From JAJRVH01 sp964505995 (lineage in GTDB: Bacteria > Pseudomonadota > Zetaproteobacteria > Mariprofundales > Mariprofundaceae), in assembly GCA_964505995.1 (NCBI GenBank), contig CAZDLB010000066.1:1-10290 (forward strand): DNA of 10,290 bases. Direction: 5' to 3'. The notes below the pieces were generated by a model, which saw nothing but the letters and a program-made list of their open reading frames with translations, searched no databases and had not been told where the DNA came from. Numbering within the stretch: the stretch's first letter is position 1; each line of letters opens with the position of its first letter. Shown here in pieces: positions 1 to 6,557 of this stretch. Position numbers and translations under genes: made by a program.

Positions 1-51
1 ACGCGATAAGCTGCCGGCCATGATCCCGCTGCACCCATCCCGGAGAAGGCC

Positions 52-531
52 GTGACGCGCACGCAAGCGCAGATCGCGCTGTTCGTGCTGCTGCTGGCGG
101 CCGACCAGATCACGAAATGGTGGATCCAGCAGCCGGACTTCCACCCCTTCGTCGTCATCGACGGCTTCTTCAACATCGTGCGCGCGCACAACACCGGCGT
201 GGCCTTCTCGCTGTTCGCCGATCTTCCCGAGGCGTATCGCGCCTACATCCTGATCGCCGTCACCGTTCTGATCGCGTTTGCGGTGCTGTTCTGGTGGAGC
301 AGGGAGCGCGAACATTCGGGGCTGAACTCCTGGCTGCTGGTGATGATCCTGGCCGGTGCGGCCGGCAACATCTGGGATCGCATCCAGCACGGCTATGTCG
401 TGGACTTCATCGACTGGTACGTGCGCGTGAACGGGCACGAATATCACTGGCCGGCCTTCAACGTCGCCGATGCCTGCATCTCCGTCGGCGTCGTGCTGCT
501 GCTCGCAACCGGGCTTATCAGGCGCGACTGA
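52..531 (+). CDS. lspA: Lipoprotein signal peptidase (signal peptidase II)
   Basis: Aspartic protease of the inner membrane that cleaves the signal peptide of diacylglyceryl-prolipoproteins before the lipobox Cys. The 159-residue length is normal for the family. All signature blocks are visible: DQITK (residues 18-22), the HNTGVAFS block (46-53), AGNIWDRIQHGYVVDFID (104-121) with catalytic Asp118, and FNVADACI (136-143) with catalytic Asp140. Four hydrophobic segments (about 7-24, 64-82, 93-107, 141-156) fit the four-helix topology. The start is GTG, with a GGAGA Shine-Dalgarno at 42-46 five bases upstream. In many proteobacteria lspA follows ileS. The 50 bases upstream could hold the end of such a gene (a frame stopping at 7-9 or one stopping at 53-55), but there is too little to identify it. 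The usual downstream partners fkpB and ispH are absent here. Confidence 0.97.
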   Translation: MTRTQAQIALFVLLLAADQITKWWIQQPDFHPFVVIDGFFNIVRAHNTGVAFSLFADLPEAYRAYILIAVTVLIAFAVLFWWSREREHSGLNSWLLVMILAGAAGNIWDRIQHGYVVDFIDWYVRVNGHEYHWPAFNVADACISVGVVLLLATGLIRRD

Positions 532-533
532 TA

Positions 534-562
534 TTTCCCGCGATCCTCGCGGCTGCTACAAT
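534..562 (+). promoter_or_regulatory. Possible sigma-70 promoter with extended -10 for the yjdF-like gene
   Basis: TGCTACAAT at 554-562 is an extended -10 motif (TGn plus TACAAT, five of six matches to TATAAT). A weak -35 candidate, TTTCCC at 534-539, lies 17 bases upstream. The -10 ends only six bases before the ATG at 569, so transcription would begin at or next to the start codon. No Shine-Dalgarno is visible there, which fits a leaderless message. Inferred from motif only. Confidence 0.4.
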
Positions 563-568
563 CGGAAC

Positions 569-1282
569 ATGCGCCATTCGACCTATGTGCTGATTCTGGG
601 CGGCATCCTGCTGGCCGAGTGGGTCGCCTGGGCGATTGCGCCGCTGGATCGCGCCGACTGGGCGCTGGAAAACGCACTCGTCGGCGCCTTCGTGCTGCTG
701 CTTCTGCTCAGCTACCGGCGGCTGCCGCTCTCCCGGATCTCCTACACGCTGATCTTCATCTTCCTTTCGCTGCATGAAATCGGCGCGCATTACACCTATG
801 CGATGGTGCCATACAACGACTGGAGCCAGGCGCTGTTCGGCTTTCGCATCAATGATGCGCTGGGGCTGGAGCGCAACCATTTCGACCGGCTCGTGCATTT
901 CTGCTACGGGCTGCTGCTGGCCTATCCGGTGCGCGAGGTCTTTCTCCGGGTGGCCAATGTGCGCGGTTTCTGGGGCTATTTCCTGCCGCTGGATCTGACG
1001 ATGTCCACCTCGATGATGTTCGAGCTCTTCGAATGGGGCGCGGCCGTGTATTTCGGCGGCGATCTCGGCCAGGCCTACCTGGGCACGCAGGGCGATGTCT
1101 GGGATGCGCACAAGGACATGGCGCTGGCCAGCCTCGGCGCCTGTGTATCCATGGGCATCACTGCCGGGCTGAATGTCTGGCTGCAGCGTGATTTTGCCCG
1201 CGAATGGGCCGAAAGCCTGCGCGTGAAGCACCGTGCACCGCTCGGTGAGCGCGCGATCGCCCGCATGCTTCGCCAGCGCTGA
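569..1282 (+). CDS. yjdF: YjdF-like inner membrane protein (DUF2238 family)
   Basis: Multi-pass membrane protein of 237 residues, of unknown function, resembling E. coli YjdF. Conserved polar motifs lie between hydrophobic stretches: HEIGAHYTYAMVPY (69-82), NHFDRLVHFCYGLL (103-116), FELFEWGAA (151-159), and GTQGDVWDAHKDM (172-184). The repeated His, Asp and Glu residues in these motifs are typical of the family and could bind a metal or ligand, but no activity is established that I know of. Hydrophobic segments are near 4-24, 35-50, 57-70, 108-121, 133-150 and 183-204. The frame is open back to 470, but that part overlaps lspA and has no membrane-protein character. ATG 569 gives the normal N-terminus and sits just after a -10-like box. 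The EamA-family gene starts 15 bases downstream, so the two are probably co-transcribed. Confidence 0.85.
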   Translation: MRHSTYVLILGGILLAEWVAWAIAPLDRADWALENALVGAFVLLLLLSYRRLPLSRISYTLIFIFLSLHEIGAHYTYAMVPYNDWSQALFGFRINDALGLERNHFDRLVHFCYGLLLAYPVREVFLRVANVRGFWGYFLPLDLTMSTSMMFELFEWGAAVYFGGDLGQAYLGTQGDVWDAHKDMALASLGACVSMGITAGLNVWLQRDFAREWAESLRVKHRAPLGERAIARMLRQR

Positions 1283-1297
1283 TTCACGCGACGAACC

Positions 1298-2227
1298 ATG
1301 GCGCCCCGCGTCCGCTGGATCGGCTTCGCGCTGCTCTCGGCAGCCTCCTTCGCCTGCATGGCCGCCTTCGTGCGCCTGGCCAGCCAGACGCTGCCGCAAT
1401 CCGAGGTCGTGTTCTTTCGCAACTTCGCAGCGCTGTTGATGCTGATGCCGTTGCTGCGCCGGCACCGGGTTTCGCTGGCCACGGCGCATCCGGGCCTGCA
1501 TCTGTTCCGAGTTTGCGTCGGCCTGACGGCCATGTACCTGTATTTCCATGCCCTGTCCCATCTGCCGCTGGCCGATGCGCTGCTGCTGAACTACACCTCC
1601 CCGCTGTTCATCGGCCTGTTTGCCGCGCTGTGGCTGAGGGAGCCATGGACCCGCAGCCGCCAGATCGCCGCCGTGACCGGGCTGCTTGGTGTCGCGCTGC
1701 TGTTTCACCCATCTTCGGCCATCGCCTCGCCGGCCGGCCTGCTGGGCCTGCTGTCCGGCGCGCTGGCCGGGCTTGCGCTGACGAGCGTGAAGAAGCTCTC
1801 CCGCACCGAGCCGGGCCTGAGAATCGTCGTGATGTTCGCGCTCGGCGGCAGCATCATCTCGTTCGTGCCGATGCTGTGGGGCTTTGTCTGGCCGTCTCCG
1901 GCGGCCTGGGCATGGATCATCGGCATGGGCCTGTTCGGCAACATCGGGCATCTGGCGCTGACCCGCGCCTATCAGCTCGCGCCCGCCTCCCAGGTTTCGC
2001 CGATGAGTTATACCAGCCTGCTGTTTGCCGGCCTGATCGGTTTCATTGTCTGGCACGAGATTCCCGACCTTGCCGGCCTGGCCGGCGCGCTGGTGATCGT
2101 GACTGCCGGCATCATCGTCGCAAAGGAACGCTCCGAGCCCGCCCCGACGCCACCCAGCGGGGTTCCCGTGGTCAACGCCGTCAGGCCTGTGCGTCGGATT
2201 CCGCGTCGCCGGAGGTCTTCCTCCTAG
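1298..2227 (+). CDS. EamA/DMT-superfamily transporter
   Basis: Drug/metabolite-transporter-type inner membrane carrier of 309 residues. About ten hydrophobic helices are visible (roughly 8-28, 36-54, 70-88, 92-114, 123-138, 144-163, 174-194, 203-223, 233-253, 258-275), arranged as two EamA repeats (about 8-137 and 147-274). The first repeat has the usual SEVVFFRN block at 35-42. The second ends with PMSYTSLLFAGLIGF (235-249) and a glutamate in WHEIPD. The substrate cannot be told from sequence: relatives move amino acids, nucleosides, sugars or drugs. After the last helix a 34-residue tail ends in an Arg-rich stretch. Its final codons (2181-2227) are antisense to the 3' end of lon. No terminator is visible after the gene. 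The start ATG lies 15 bases after the DUF2238 gene, without a clear Shine-Dalgarno. Confidence 0.9.
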   Translation: MAPRVRWIGFALLSAASFACMAAFVRLASQTLPQSEVVFFRNFAALLMLMPLLRRHRVSLATAHPGLHLFRVCVGLTAMYLYFHALSHLPLADALLLNYTSPLFIGLFAALWLREPWTRSRQIAAVTGLLGVALLFHPSSAIASPAGLLGLLSGALAGLALTSVKKLSRTEPGLRIVVMFALGGSIISFVPMLWGFVWPSPAAWAWIIGMGLFGNIGHLALTRAYQLAPASQVSPMSYTSLLFAGLIGFIVWHEIPDLAGLAGALVIVTAGIIVAKERSEPAPTPPSGVPVVNAVRPVRRIPRRRRSSS

Positions 2228-4718
2228 AGGTATCGCGCCGCCGGGAAGCCGGACGCATGCGGATGCCGAACATCAGCCTGGCCACATCCCGGAAGTGCTT
2301 CACGTAATGGATCGTCAGGCCCTCGCGCACGCTTTCGGGAAGCTCGTCCACATCCACCTTGTTGGCCGCCGGCAGGATCACCTCCTCGATGCCCATGCGC
2401 CGGGCCGCGAGCAGCTTCTCGCGCTCGCCACCGATCGGCAGCACATCGCCGGTCAGCGTCAGCTCACCGGTCATCGCGATGCGCGCAGGCGCCTTGTTCA
2501 GCGCCAGCGACAGCAGCGCCGTGGCCATCGTGATACCGGCTGAAGGCCCGTCCTTGGGCACGGCGCCCTCGGGCACGTGCAGATGCACGAAGGAGGAATC
2601 GAAGAAATCCGCCGGCGCCCCGAAGCGATCCAGATTGGCCGTGACATAGGAATAGGCGATCTCGGCGGACTCCTGCATGACCTTGCCGAGCTGGCCGGTC
2701 AGCTTCATGCCGCGCCGGTCCCGATGCGCCACCGTCGCCTCCAGCGTCAGCGTCGTGCCGCCGAGCGCGGTCCAGGCAAGCCCGGTGGCCAGACCCACGC
2801 CCTGCTTGATGCCCTTCTCGCGGAAACGCGGCTTGCCGACATAGTCCTCGAGGTTGCGGTGCGTGATGCGCACCGGCAGCTGCTCGATCTCGCCCTCGAC
2901 GATGCGACGCGCGACCTTGCGCATGATCTTCTTGATCAGCTGCTCCAGCCTGCGCACGCCCGGCTCGCGGGCATAGTCCTCGACCAGCCGCAGCATCGCC
3001 GCCTTCGTGATGCGCACATCCTTCGCGCTCAGGCCATGCTCGGCCAGTTGCCGCGGCCACAGATGCCTGCGGCCGATCTCCACCTTCTCGCTGGTGATGT
3101 AGCCGGGCAGCCGGATGATCTCGGCGCGGTCCAGCAATGGAGGCGGCACGGTATCGAGCTGGTTCGCCGTCAGCAGGAACAGCACCTGCGACAGATCGAA
3201 GCGCACGTCGAGGTAATGATCCATGAAATCGCTGTTCTGTTCCGGATCGAGCACCTCCAGAAGCGCGCTGGCCGGATCGCCGCGGAAATCGGTGCCGATC
3301 TTGTCCACCTCGTCGATCATGATGACCGGATTGGCTACCTCGACGCGTTTCAGCGCCTGCACGATCTTGCCGGGCATCGCGCCGATGTAGGTGCGGCGAT
3401 GCCCCTTGATCTCGGCCTCGTCGCGCATGCCGCCGACCGAGAAGCGGAAGAACGGCCGCCCCAGCGCATCGGCCACGGCCTTGCCCAGCGAGGTCTTGCC
3501 GACGCCAGGCGGGCCGACAAACAGGATGATCGAGCCGGAAACCGTTTTCCTGCGCGCTCCCACGGCGATGAACTCGAGGATGCGGTCCTTGACATCCTCC
3601 AGCCCCGAATGGTGCTTGTTCAGCTCCCTCGCCGCCCGCTTCAGGCTGAAATGCTCGCGGCAGGTCCGCCCCCAGGGCAGGCTGGTCAGCCAGTCGAGAT
3701 AGTTGCGTGTCACCGAATACTCCGGCGACGAGGTTTCAAGCATCGCCAGCTTGTTCAGCTCCTCCTCGAAGGCCTTGGCCGCTTCCTCGGAAAACTTCAG
3801 CTTCCTGGCGCGCTCCTTGAAGTCGGCGATCTCCTTCTCGCGCGGATCCTCGTTCATGCCCAGCTCGCGCTGGATCTCCTTGAGCTGCTCCTGCAGAAAG
3901 AACTTGCGCTGCTGCTCGGAAACGCGCTCGTCGATATTCTCGCGAATCTTCGCCTGCACCTTGGAAACATTGAGCTCGCGGTTGAGCAGCGTGATCACCT
4001 TCTTCAGCCGATCGAAGATCGGATAGGTCTCGAGAATATCCTGCAGATCCTCGCGGCTGGCCGTGGTCATGCTGGCGGCGAAGTCGGCCAGCCTGCTCGG
4101 CTCCTCGATATCGAAACGCGAGGCGAACAGCCGCAGCTCCTCCTCATAGAGCGGGTTGTGCTTCAGCAGCTCCTTGATCGTATTGATGATGGCCACGGTA
4201 TAGGCGCGCAGCTCGACATGGTCCTCATAGGTCGTTTCCGGCCGGTAGCGCGCCACAACGCGGATCGGATTGCTGTTCGTCAGGAAGCGCTCGATGCGGA
4301 AACGCTTCAGGCATTCCACGACGATATGCACGCCCTGCCCCTGGATCTCGACGGCCTTGGCCACCCGCGCGACGACGCCCACCTCGTACAGGTTCTTCGG
4401 CTCGTAGGGCGCATTCTCGTCGCGCACCAGCACCAGGCCCACATGCCGTTCGTGATGCTCGGCCAGCTGGTGGATGACCTGCGCCATCTCGTCACCCTCA
4501 TAGACCAGCGGCACGACCAGGCCCGGGAACAGCGGGCGATTGGACAGCGGCAGGATCGTCAGTTGCGGCGGCAGCACCTCATCGGCGCGGACGACGGTGG
4601 CCTCGCGCACGGGCTCGGCCTCTGGCTCGCCGGATTGCTGCTCCGCAGAATCGCTGCCGGTTGTGGATTCTTCGGCTGCATCGAGGACTTCGGGGTCAAG
4701 AACATCATCGGAACTCAT
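2181..4718 (-). CDS. lon: ATP-dependent protease Lon (endopeptidase La)
   Basis: AAA+ serine protease that degrades misfolded and regulatory proteins in the cytoplasm. The product is 845 residues. It has an acidic N-terminal extension (1-45), a Lon N domain from about residue 50 (LTILPLSNRPLFPG), a coiled-coil region around 255-330, Walker A GPPGVGKT (402-409, Lys408), Walker B VIMIDE (465-470), sensor-1 Asn519, and a Ser-Lys dyad at Ser726 (PKDGPSAG) and Lys768 (GGEREK). The C-terminal tail (about 822-845) is basic and low-complexity. The frame stays open upstream to 4895, but ATG 4718 gives the natural N-terminus; the longer form would run through the promoter region and into htpX. Several motifs (VIMIDEVDKIG, LTANQLDT, KHFRDV near the C-terminus) look more like mitochondrial LONP1 than E. 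coli Lon. Divergent from htpX; the 3' end overlaps the EamA gene by 47 bp. Confidence 0.97.
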   Translation of the reverse strand: MSSDDVLDPEVLDAAEESTTGSDSAEQQSGEPEAEPVREATVVRADEVLPPQLTILPLSNRPLFPGLVVPLVYEGDEMAQVIHQLAEHHERHVGLVLVRDENAPYEPKNLYEVGVVARVAKAVEIQGQGVHIVVECLKRFRIERFLTNSNPIRVVARYRPETTYEDHVELRAYTVAIINTIKELLKHNPLYEEELRLFASRFDIEEPSRLADFAASMTTASREDLQDILETYPIFDRLKKVITLLNRELNVSKVQAKIRENIDERVSEQQRKFFLQEQLKEIQRELGMNEDPREKEIADFKERARKLKFSEEAAKAFEEELNKLAMLETSSPEYSVTRNYLDWLTSLPWGRTCREHFSLKRAARELNKHHSGLEDVKDRILEFIAVGARRKTVSGSIILFVGPPGVGKTSLGKAVADALGRPFFRFSVGGMRDEAEIKGHRRTYIGAMPGKIVQALKRVEVANPVIMIDEVDKIGTDFRGDPASALLEVLDPEQNSDFMDHYLDVRFDLSQVLFLLTANQLDTVPPPLLDRAEIIRLPGYITSEKVEIGRRHLWPRQLAEHGLSAKDVRITKAAMLRLVEDYAREPGVRRLEQLIKKIMRKVARRIVEGEIEQLPVRITHRNLEDYVGKPRFREKGIKQGVGLATGLAWTALGGTTLTLEATVAHRDRRGMKLTGQLGKVMQESAEIAYSYVTANLDRFGAPADFFDSSFVHLHVPEGAVPKDGPSAGITMATALLSLALNKAPARIAMTGELTLTGDVLPIGGEREKLLAARRMGIEEVILPAANKVDVDELPESVREGLTIHYVKHFRDVARLMFGIRMRPASRRRDTSRRKTSGDAESDAQA

Positions 4719-4726
4719 ACCCCGTT

Positions 4727-4754
4727 TGTAGGGGATGCGCCCGGGTCTTTCAAG
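4727..4754 (-). promoter_or_regulatory. Sigma-32-like heat-shock promoter of lon
   Basis: On the minus strand, -35 CTTGAAA (4754 to 4748) is followed after 13 bases by CCCCTACA (4734 to 4727), close to the sigma-32 consensus CTTGAAA-N13/14-CCCCATnT. The predicted start lies within about two bases of the lon ATG at 4718, so the transcript would have almost no leader. The -35 box is one arm of the palindrome shared with the htpX promoter. The -35 is exact and the -10 is imperfect after CCCC. Assigned by motif and by the known heat-shock control of lon in other bacteria. Confidence 0.6.
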
Positions 4755-4755
4755 G

Positions 4756-4784
4756 CTTGAAATCGGGGGGCCGCAACCCCACAT
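4756..4784 (+). promoter_or_regulatory. Sigma-32-like heat-shock promoter of htpX
   Basis: CTTGAAA at 4756-4762, a 14-base spacer, then CCCCACAT at 4777-4784: nearly the full sigma-32 consensus at standard spacing. Transcription would begin near 4791, giving a leader of roughly 25 bases that contains the htpX Shine-Dalgarno. The gene it drives is a heat-shock membrane protease in other proteobacteria, which supports the call. Confidence 0.72.
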
Positions 4785-4815
4785 TTCGCCCGATACTCGT
4801 TTCAAGGGAGTGAAC

Positions 4816-5721
4816 ATGCGAAGTCTGAAGGGAATCTTTCTGCTCATCGTCACCAATCTGCTGGTCTTTCTGACCCTGGCCATCAGCGGCAACATCCTGA
4901 TTCATTTCGTGCTGCCGGCCTTCGGCATCGATGTGCGCGGCGCCTTCGCCACCTATCAGTTTGCCTGGGCCATGGTGTTCGGCTTCGGCGGCGCCTTCAT
5001 CTCGCTTCTGATGTCCAAGCCGATGGCCAGGCGCATGTATCGCATGCAGCAGGTCATCGAGCCGGCCACGCCGAAGGAACGGCTGGTCTATAACACGGTG
5101 AAGGAGCTGGCCCGGCGCGAGGGTCTGAAGATGCCCGAGGTCTGGGTCTACTGGGATGACACGCCCAACGCCTTTGCCACCGGGCCAACGCGCAACAGCG
5201 CGATGATCGCCGTTTCATCCGGGCTGGCCATGCAGCTGACCGATGACGAGCTGAAGGCCGTGCTCGCGCACGAGATGGGCCATGTGGCCAACGGCGACAT
5301 GCTGGCCACGACGCTGCTGCAGGGGCTGATGAACACGTTTGTCTATTTCCTGGCCAGCATGATCGCGCGCATCGTCGCCTCGGCCGGCTCGCGCGACGGC
5401 GAGATGAATCCCTTCGTGTATTTCATCGTCGACATGGTGCTGCAGATCCTGTTCTCGGTGCTGGCGATGATCGTCGTCTGCTGGCATTCGCGCCGCCGCG
5501 AGTTCCGCGCCGACGCCTATGCCGCGAAAGCCTACGGAGCCGAGGCAATGATCGCGGCGCTGAACAGGCTCAAGGCCGGCATCCCGCAGGAGGAAGCCTC
5601 CGGGCTGGCCAGCGAGGATGCGCTGGCGACGCTGAAGATCTCCGGCGGCTTCTCCGGACTGTTTGCCACGCACCCGCCGATCGAAAAGCGCATCGAAGCG
5701 CTGAGAAACCTGCGAGCCTGA
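4816..5721 (+). CDS. htpX: Membrane zinc metalloprotease HtpX
   Basis: M48-family endopeptidase of the inner membrane that takes part in quality control of damaged membrane proteins, alongside FtsH. The length of 301 residues is close to that of E. coli HtpX. Two N-terminal helices (about 5-33 and 48-66) precede the catalytic domain. The zinc site HEMGH is at 152-156 (His152, Glu153, His156), with the third ligand Glu229 in RREFRAD. Two more hydrophobic segments lie at 165-189 and 200-223. The SGLAMQLTDDELKAVLAHE context and the C-terminal FATHPPIEKRIEAL are typical. ATG 4816 is preceded by AAGGGAG at 4804-4810 with a five-base spacer. The frame is open further upstream, but that part crosses the promoter. 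Heat-shock promoter upstream; strong terminator downstream, so probably monocistronic. Confidence 0.97.
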   Translation: MRSLKGIFLLIVTNLLVFLTLAISGNILIHFVLPAFGIDVRGAFATYQFAWAMVFGFGGAFISLLMSKPMARRMYRMQQVIEPATPKERLVYNTVKELARREGLKMPEVWVYWDDTPNAFATGPTRNSAMIAVSSGLAMQLTDDELKAVLAHEMGHVANGDMLATTLLQGLMNTFVYFLASMIARIVASAGSRDGEMNPFVYFIVDMVLQILFSVLAMIVVCWHSRRREFRADAYAAKAYGAEAMIAALNRLKAGIPQEEASGLASEDALATLKISGGFSGLFATHPPIEKRIEALRNLRA

Positions 5722-5741
5722 GCCATCCGATGATGATCCCT

Positions 5742-5771
5742 GCGGCGGCCCATTCGGCCGCCGCTTCTTTT
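5742..5771 (+). terminator. Rho-independent terminator after htpX
   Basis: A perfect 9-bp GC stem, GCGGCGGCC (5742-5750) and GGCCGCCGC (5756-5764), encloses a five-base loop and is followed by TTCTTTT (5765-5771). It lies 20 bases after the htpX stop and separates htpX from the CinA-like gene. Confidence 0.85.
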
Positions 5772-5786
5772 CGCATTGGTCGCTCC

Positions 5787-5792
5787 TAAAAT
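5787..5792 (+). promoter_or_regulatory. -10-like hexamer before the CinA-like gene
   Basis: TAAAAT (five of six matches to TATAAT) ends eight bases before ATG 5801. The gene needs its own promoter because a terminator lies just upstream. No convincing -35 box is visible; the T-rich stretch at 5765-5771 occupies that position. No Shine-Dalgarno precedes ATG 5801, so a leaderless or nearly leaderless message is possible. Confidence 0.35.
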
Positions 5793-5800
5793 TTCCGGCT

Positions 5801-6544
5801 ATGATGGCCAGCATGAAACGGCATCAGACAGCGGCCATGCTGGTCATCGGCAACGAGGTGCTTTCCGGGCGCACCCGGGAGGCCAATGCCTATCTGGCTG
5901 CGCAGAAGCTGTTCGCATGCGGCTGCCGGCTGCGCGAGATCGCAATCGTGCCGGACGAGGCTGCGGCCATCATCAATACGCTGAACCGGCTGCGCCATGC
6001 CGTGGATGCCGTGATCACGTCCGGTGGCATCGGACCGACGCATGACGACATCACGATGCAGTCGGTTGCCGATGCCTTCGGCGTGGACTTGCTTGAGCAT
6101 GCCGAAACGCTGGCGGCGATGCGCCGTTTCTACGGCGAGGATCAGGTCAATCCCGGCCGCCGGCGCATGGCGCGTCTGCCTGACGGCGCGCGCCCGATCA
6201 TCTGCGAGAAGTCCATCGCGCCGGGCGCGCATATTGGCAATGTCTATGTACTGGCCGGCGTGCCGGATATCTTCGCCTCACAGCTGGAGGCCATCCTGTC
6301 CGATTTCGGCAGCCAGCCCTACCGGCGCCGCGAGATCGAGGTAAGCCTGCCCGAAAGCGCCTTTGCCCGTCATCTGGGCGAGATTCAGGCGCGCTTTGCC
6401 GACGTCGAGATCGGCTCCTATCCGCACCGCTGCGGCCCGAAATCGTTCGGCAGGATCTGCCTGAGCAGCCAGGACGAAACGGCGCTGAACCGGGCCGCGG
6501 GCGAGGTCGAGCAGATGCTTCGCAGGCTGGGCCAGCAATCCTGA
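5801..6544 (+). CDS. Molybdopterin-binding (MoCF/CinA-N, COG1058) protein
   Basis: Stand-alone MoaB/Mog-like domain protein of 247 residues, related to the N-terminal half of CinA (competence/damage-inducible protein A). Visible motifs are AMLVIGNEVLSGRT (12-25), the signature TSGGIGPTHDDIT (73-85), LPDGARPI (126-133) and VLAGVPDIF (150-158); the C-terminal part contains EIGSYPH (203-209). In full-length CinA this domain can hydrolyse ADP-ribose-type pyrophosphates, and a PncC nicotinamide-nucleotide amidase domain follows. Here that second domain is absent and the protein ends normally, as in many stand-alone COG1058 proteins. Substrate and role are not known. ATG codons at 5801, 5804 and 5813 are all possible starts; 5801 is chosen because the -10-like box lies just upstream. 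Convergent with the GNAT gene, with stop codons ten bases apart. Confidence 0.88.
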   Translation: MMASMKRHQTAAMLVIGNEVLSGRTREANAYLAAQKLFACGCRLREIAIVPDEAAAIINTLNRLRHAVDAVITSGGIGPTHDDITMQSVADAFGVDLLEHAETLAAMRRFYGEDQVNPGRRRMARLPDGARPIICEKSIAPGAHIGNVYVLAGVPDIFASQLEAILSDFGSQPYRRREIEVSLPESAFARHLGEIQARFADVEIGSYPHRCGPKSFGRICLSSQDETALNRAAGEVEQMLRRLGQQS

Positions 6545-6557
6545 GCCGACGGCTCAG
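6541..6557. terminator. Small hairpin between convergent genes, possible bidirectional terminator
   Basis: CTGAGCC (6541-6547), a three-base loop, and GGCTCAG (6551-6557) form a perfect 7-bp stem. One arm contains the TGA of the CinA-like gene and the other the stop of the GNAT gene on the opposite strand. Neither side has a real T-tract, so intrinsic termination would be weak. Confidence 0.4.

Noticed and set aside
1..55. 3' end of ileS upstream of lspA
   Set aside because: Gene order makes it plausible, but the few codons present in any frame do not match a recognisable IleS C-terminus, so no feature is called.
518..2056. Long minus-strand open frame opposite the DUF2238 and EamA genes (512 codons)
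   Set aside because: Gln/Arg/His-rich shadow without motifs; the plus-strand proteins show clear membrane topology and family motifs.
2211..2224. Short hairpin GGAGG-TCTT-CCTCC at the lon/EamA junction as terminator
   Set aside because: Only 5 bp of stem, inside coding sequence of both genes, and no T-tract on either strand.
2577..4760. Very long open frame antisense to lon (727 codons)
   Set aside because: Product is low-complexity, rich in Arg, His, Gln, Leu and Asp, with no recognisable motif. Long antisense frames are expected opposite GC-rich genes, and Lon itself is unmistakable.
4800..4806. Third CTTGAAA heptamer on the minus strand, before htpX
   Set aside because: No CCCC-type -10 lies at 13-17 bases on that strand, and the copy overlaps the htpX Shine-Dalgarno. 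Probably chance.
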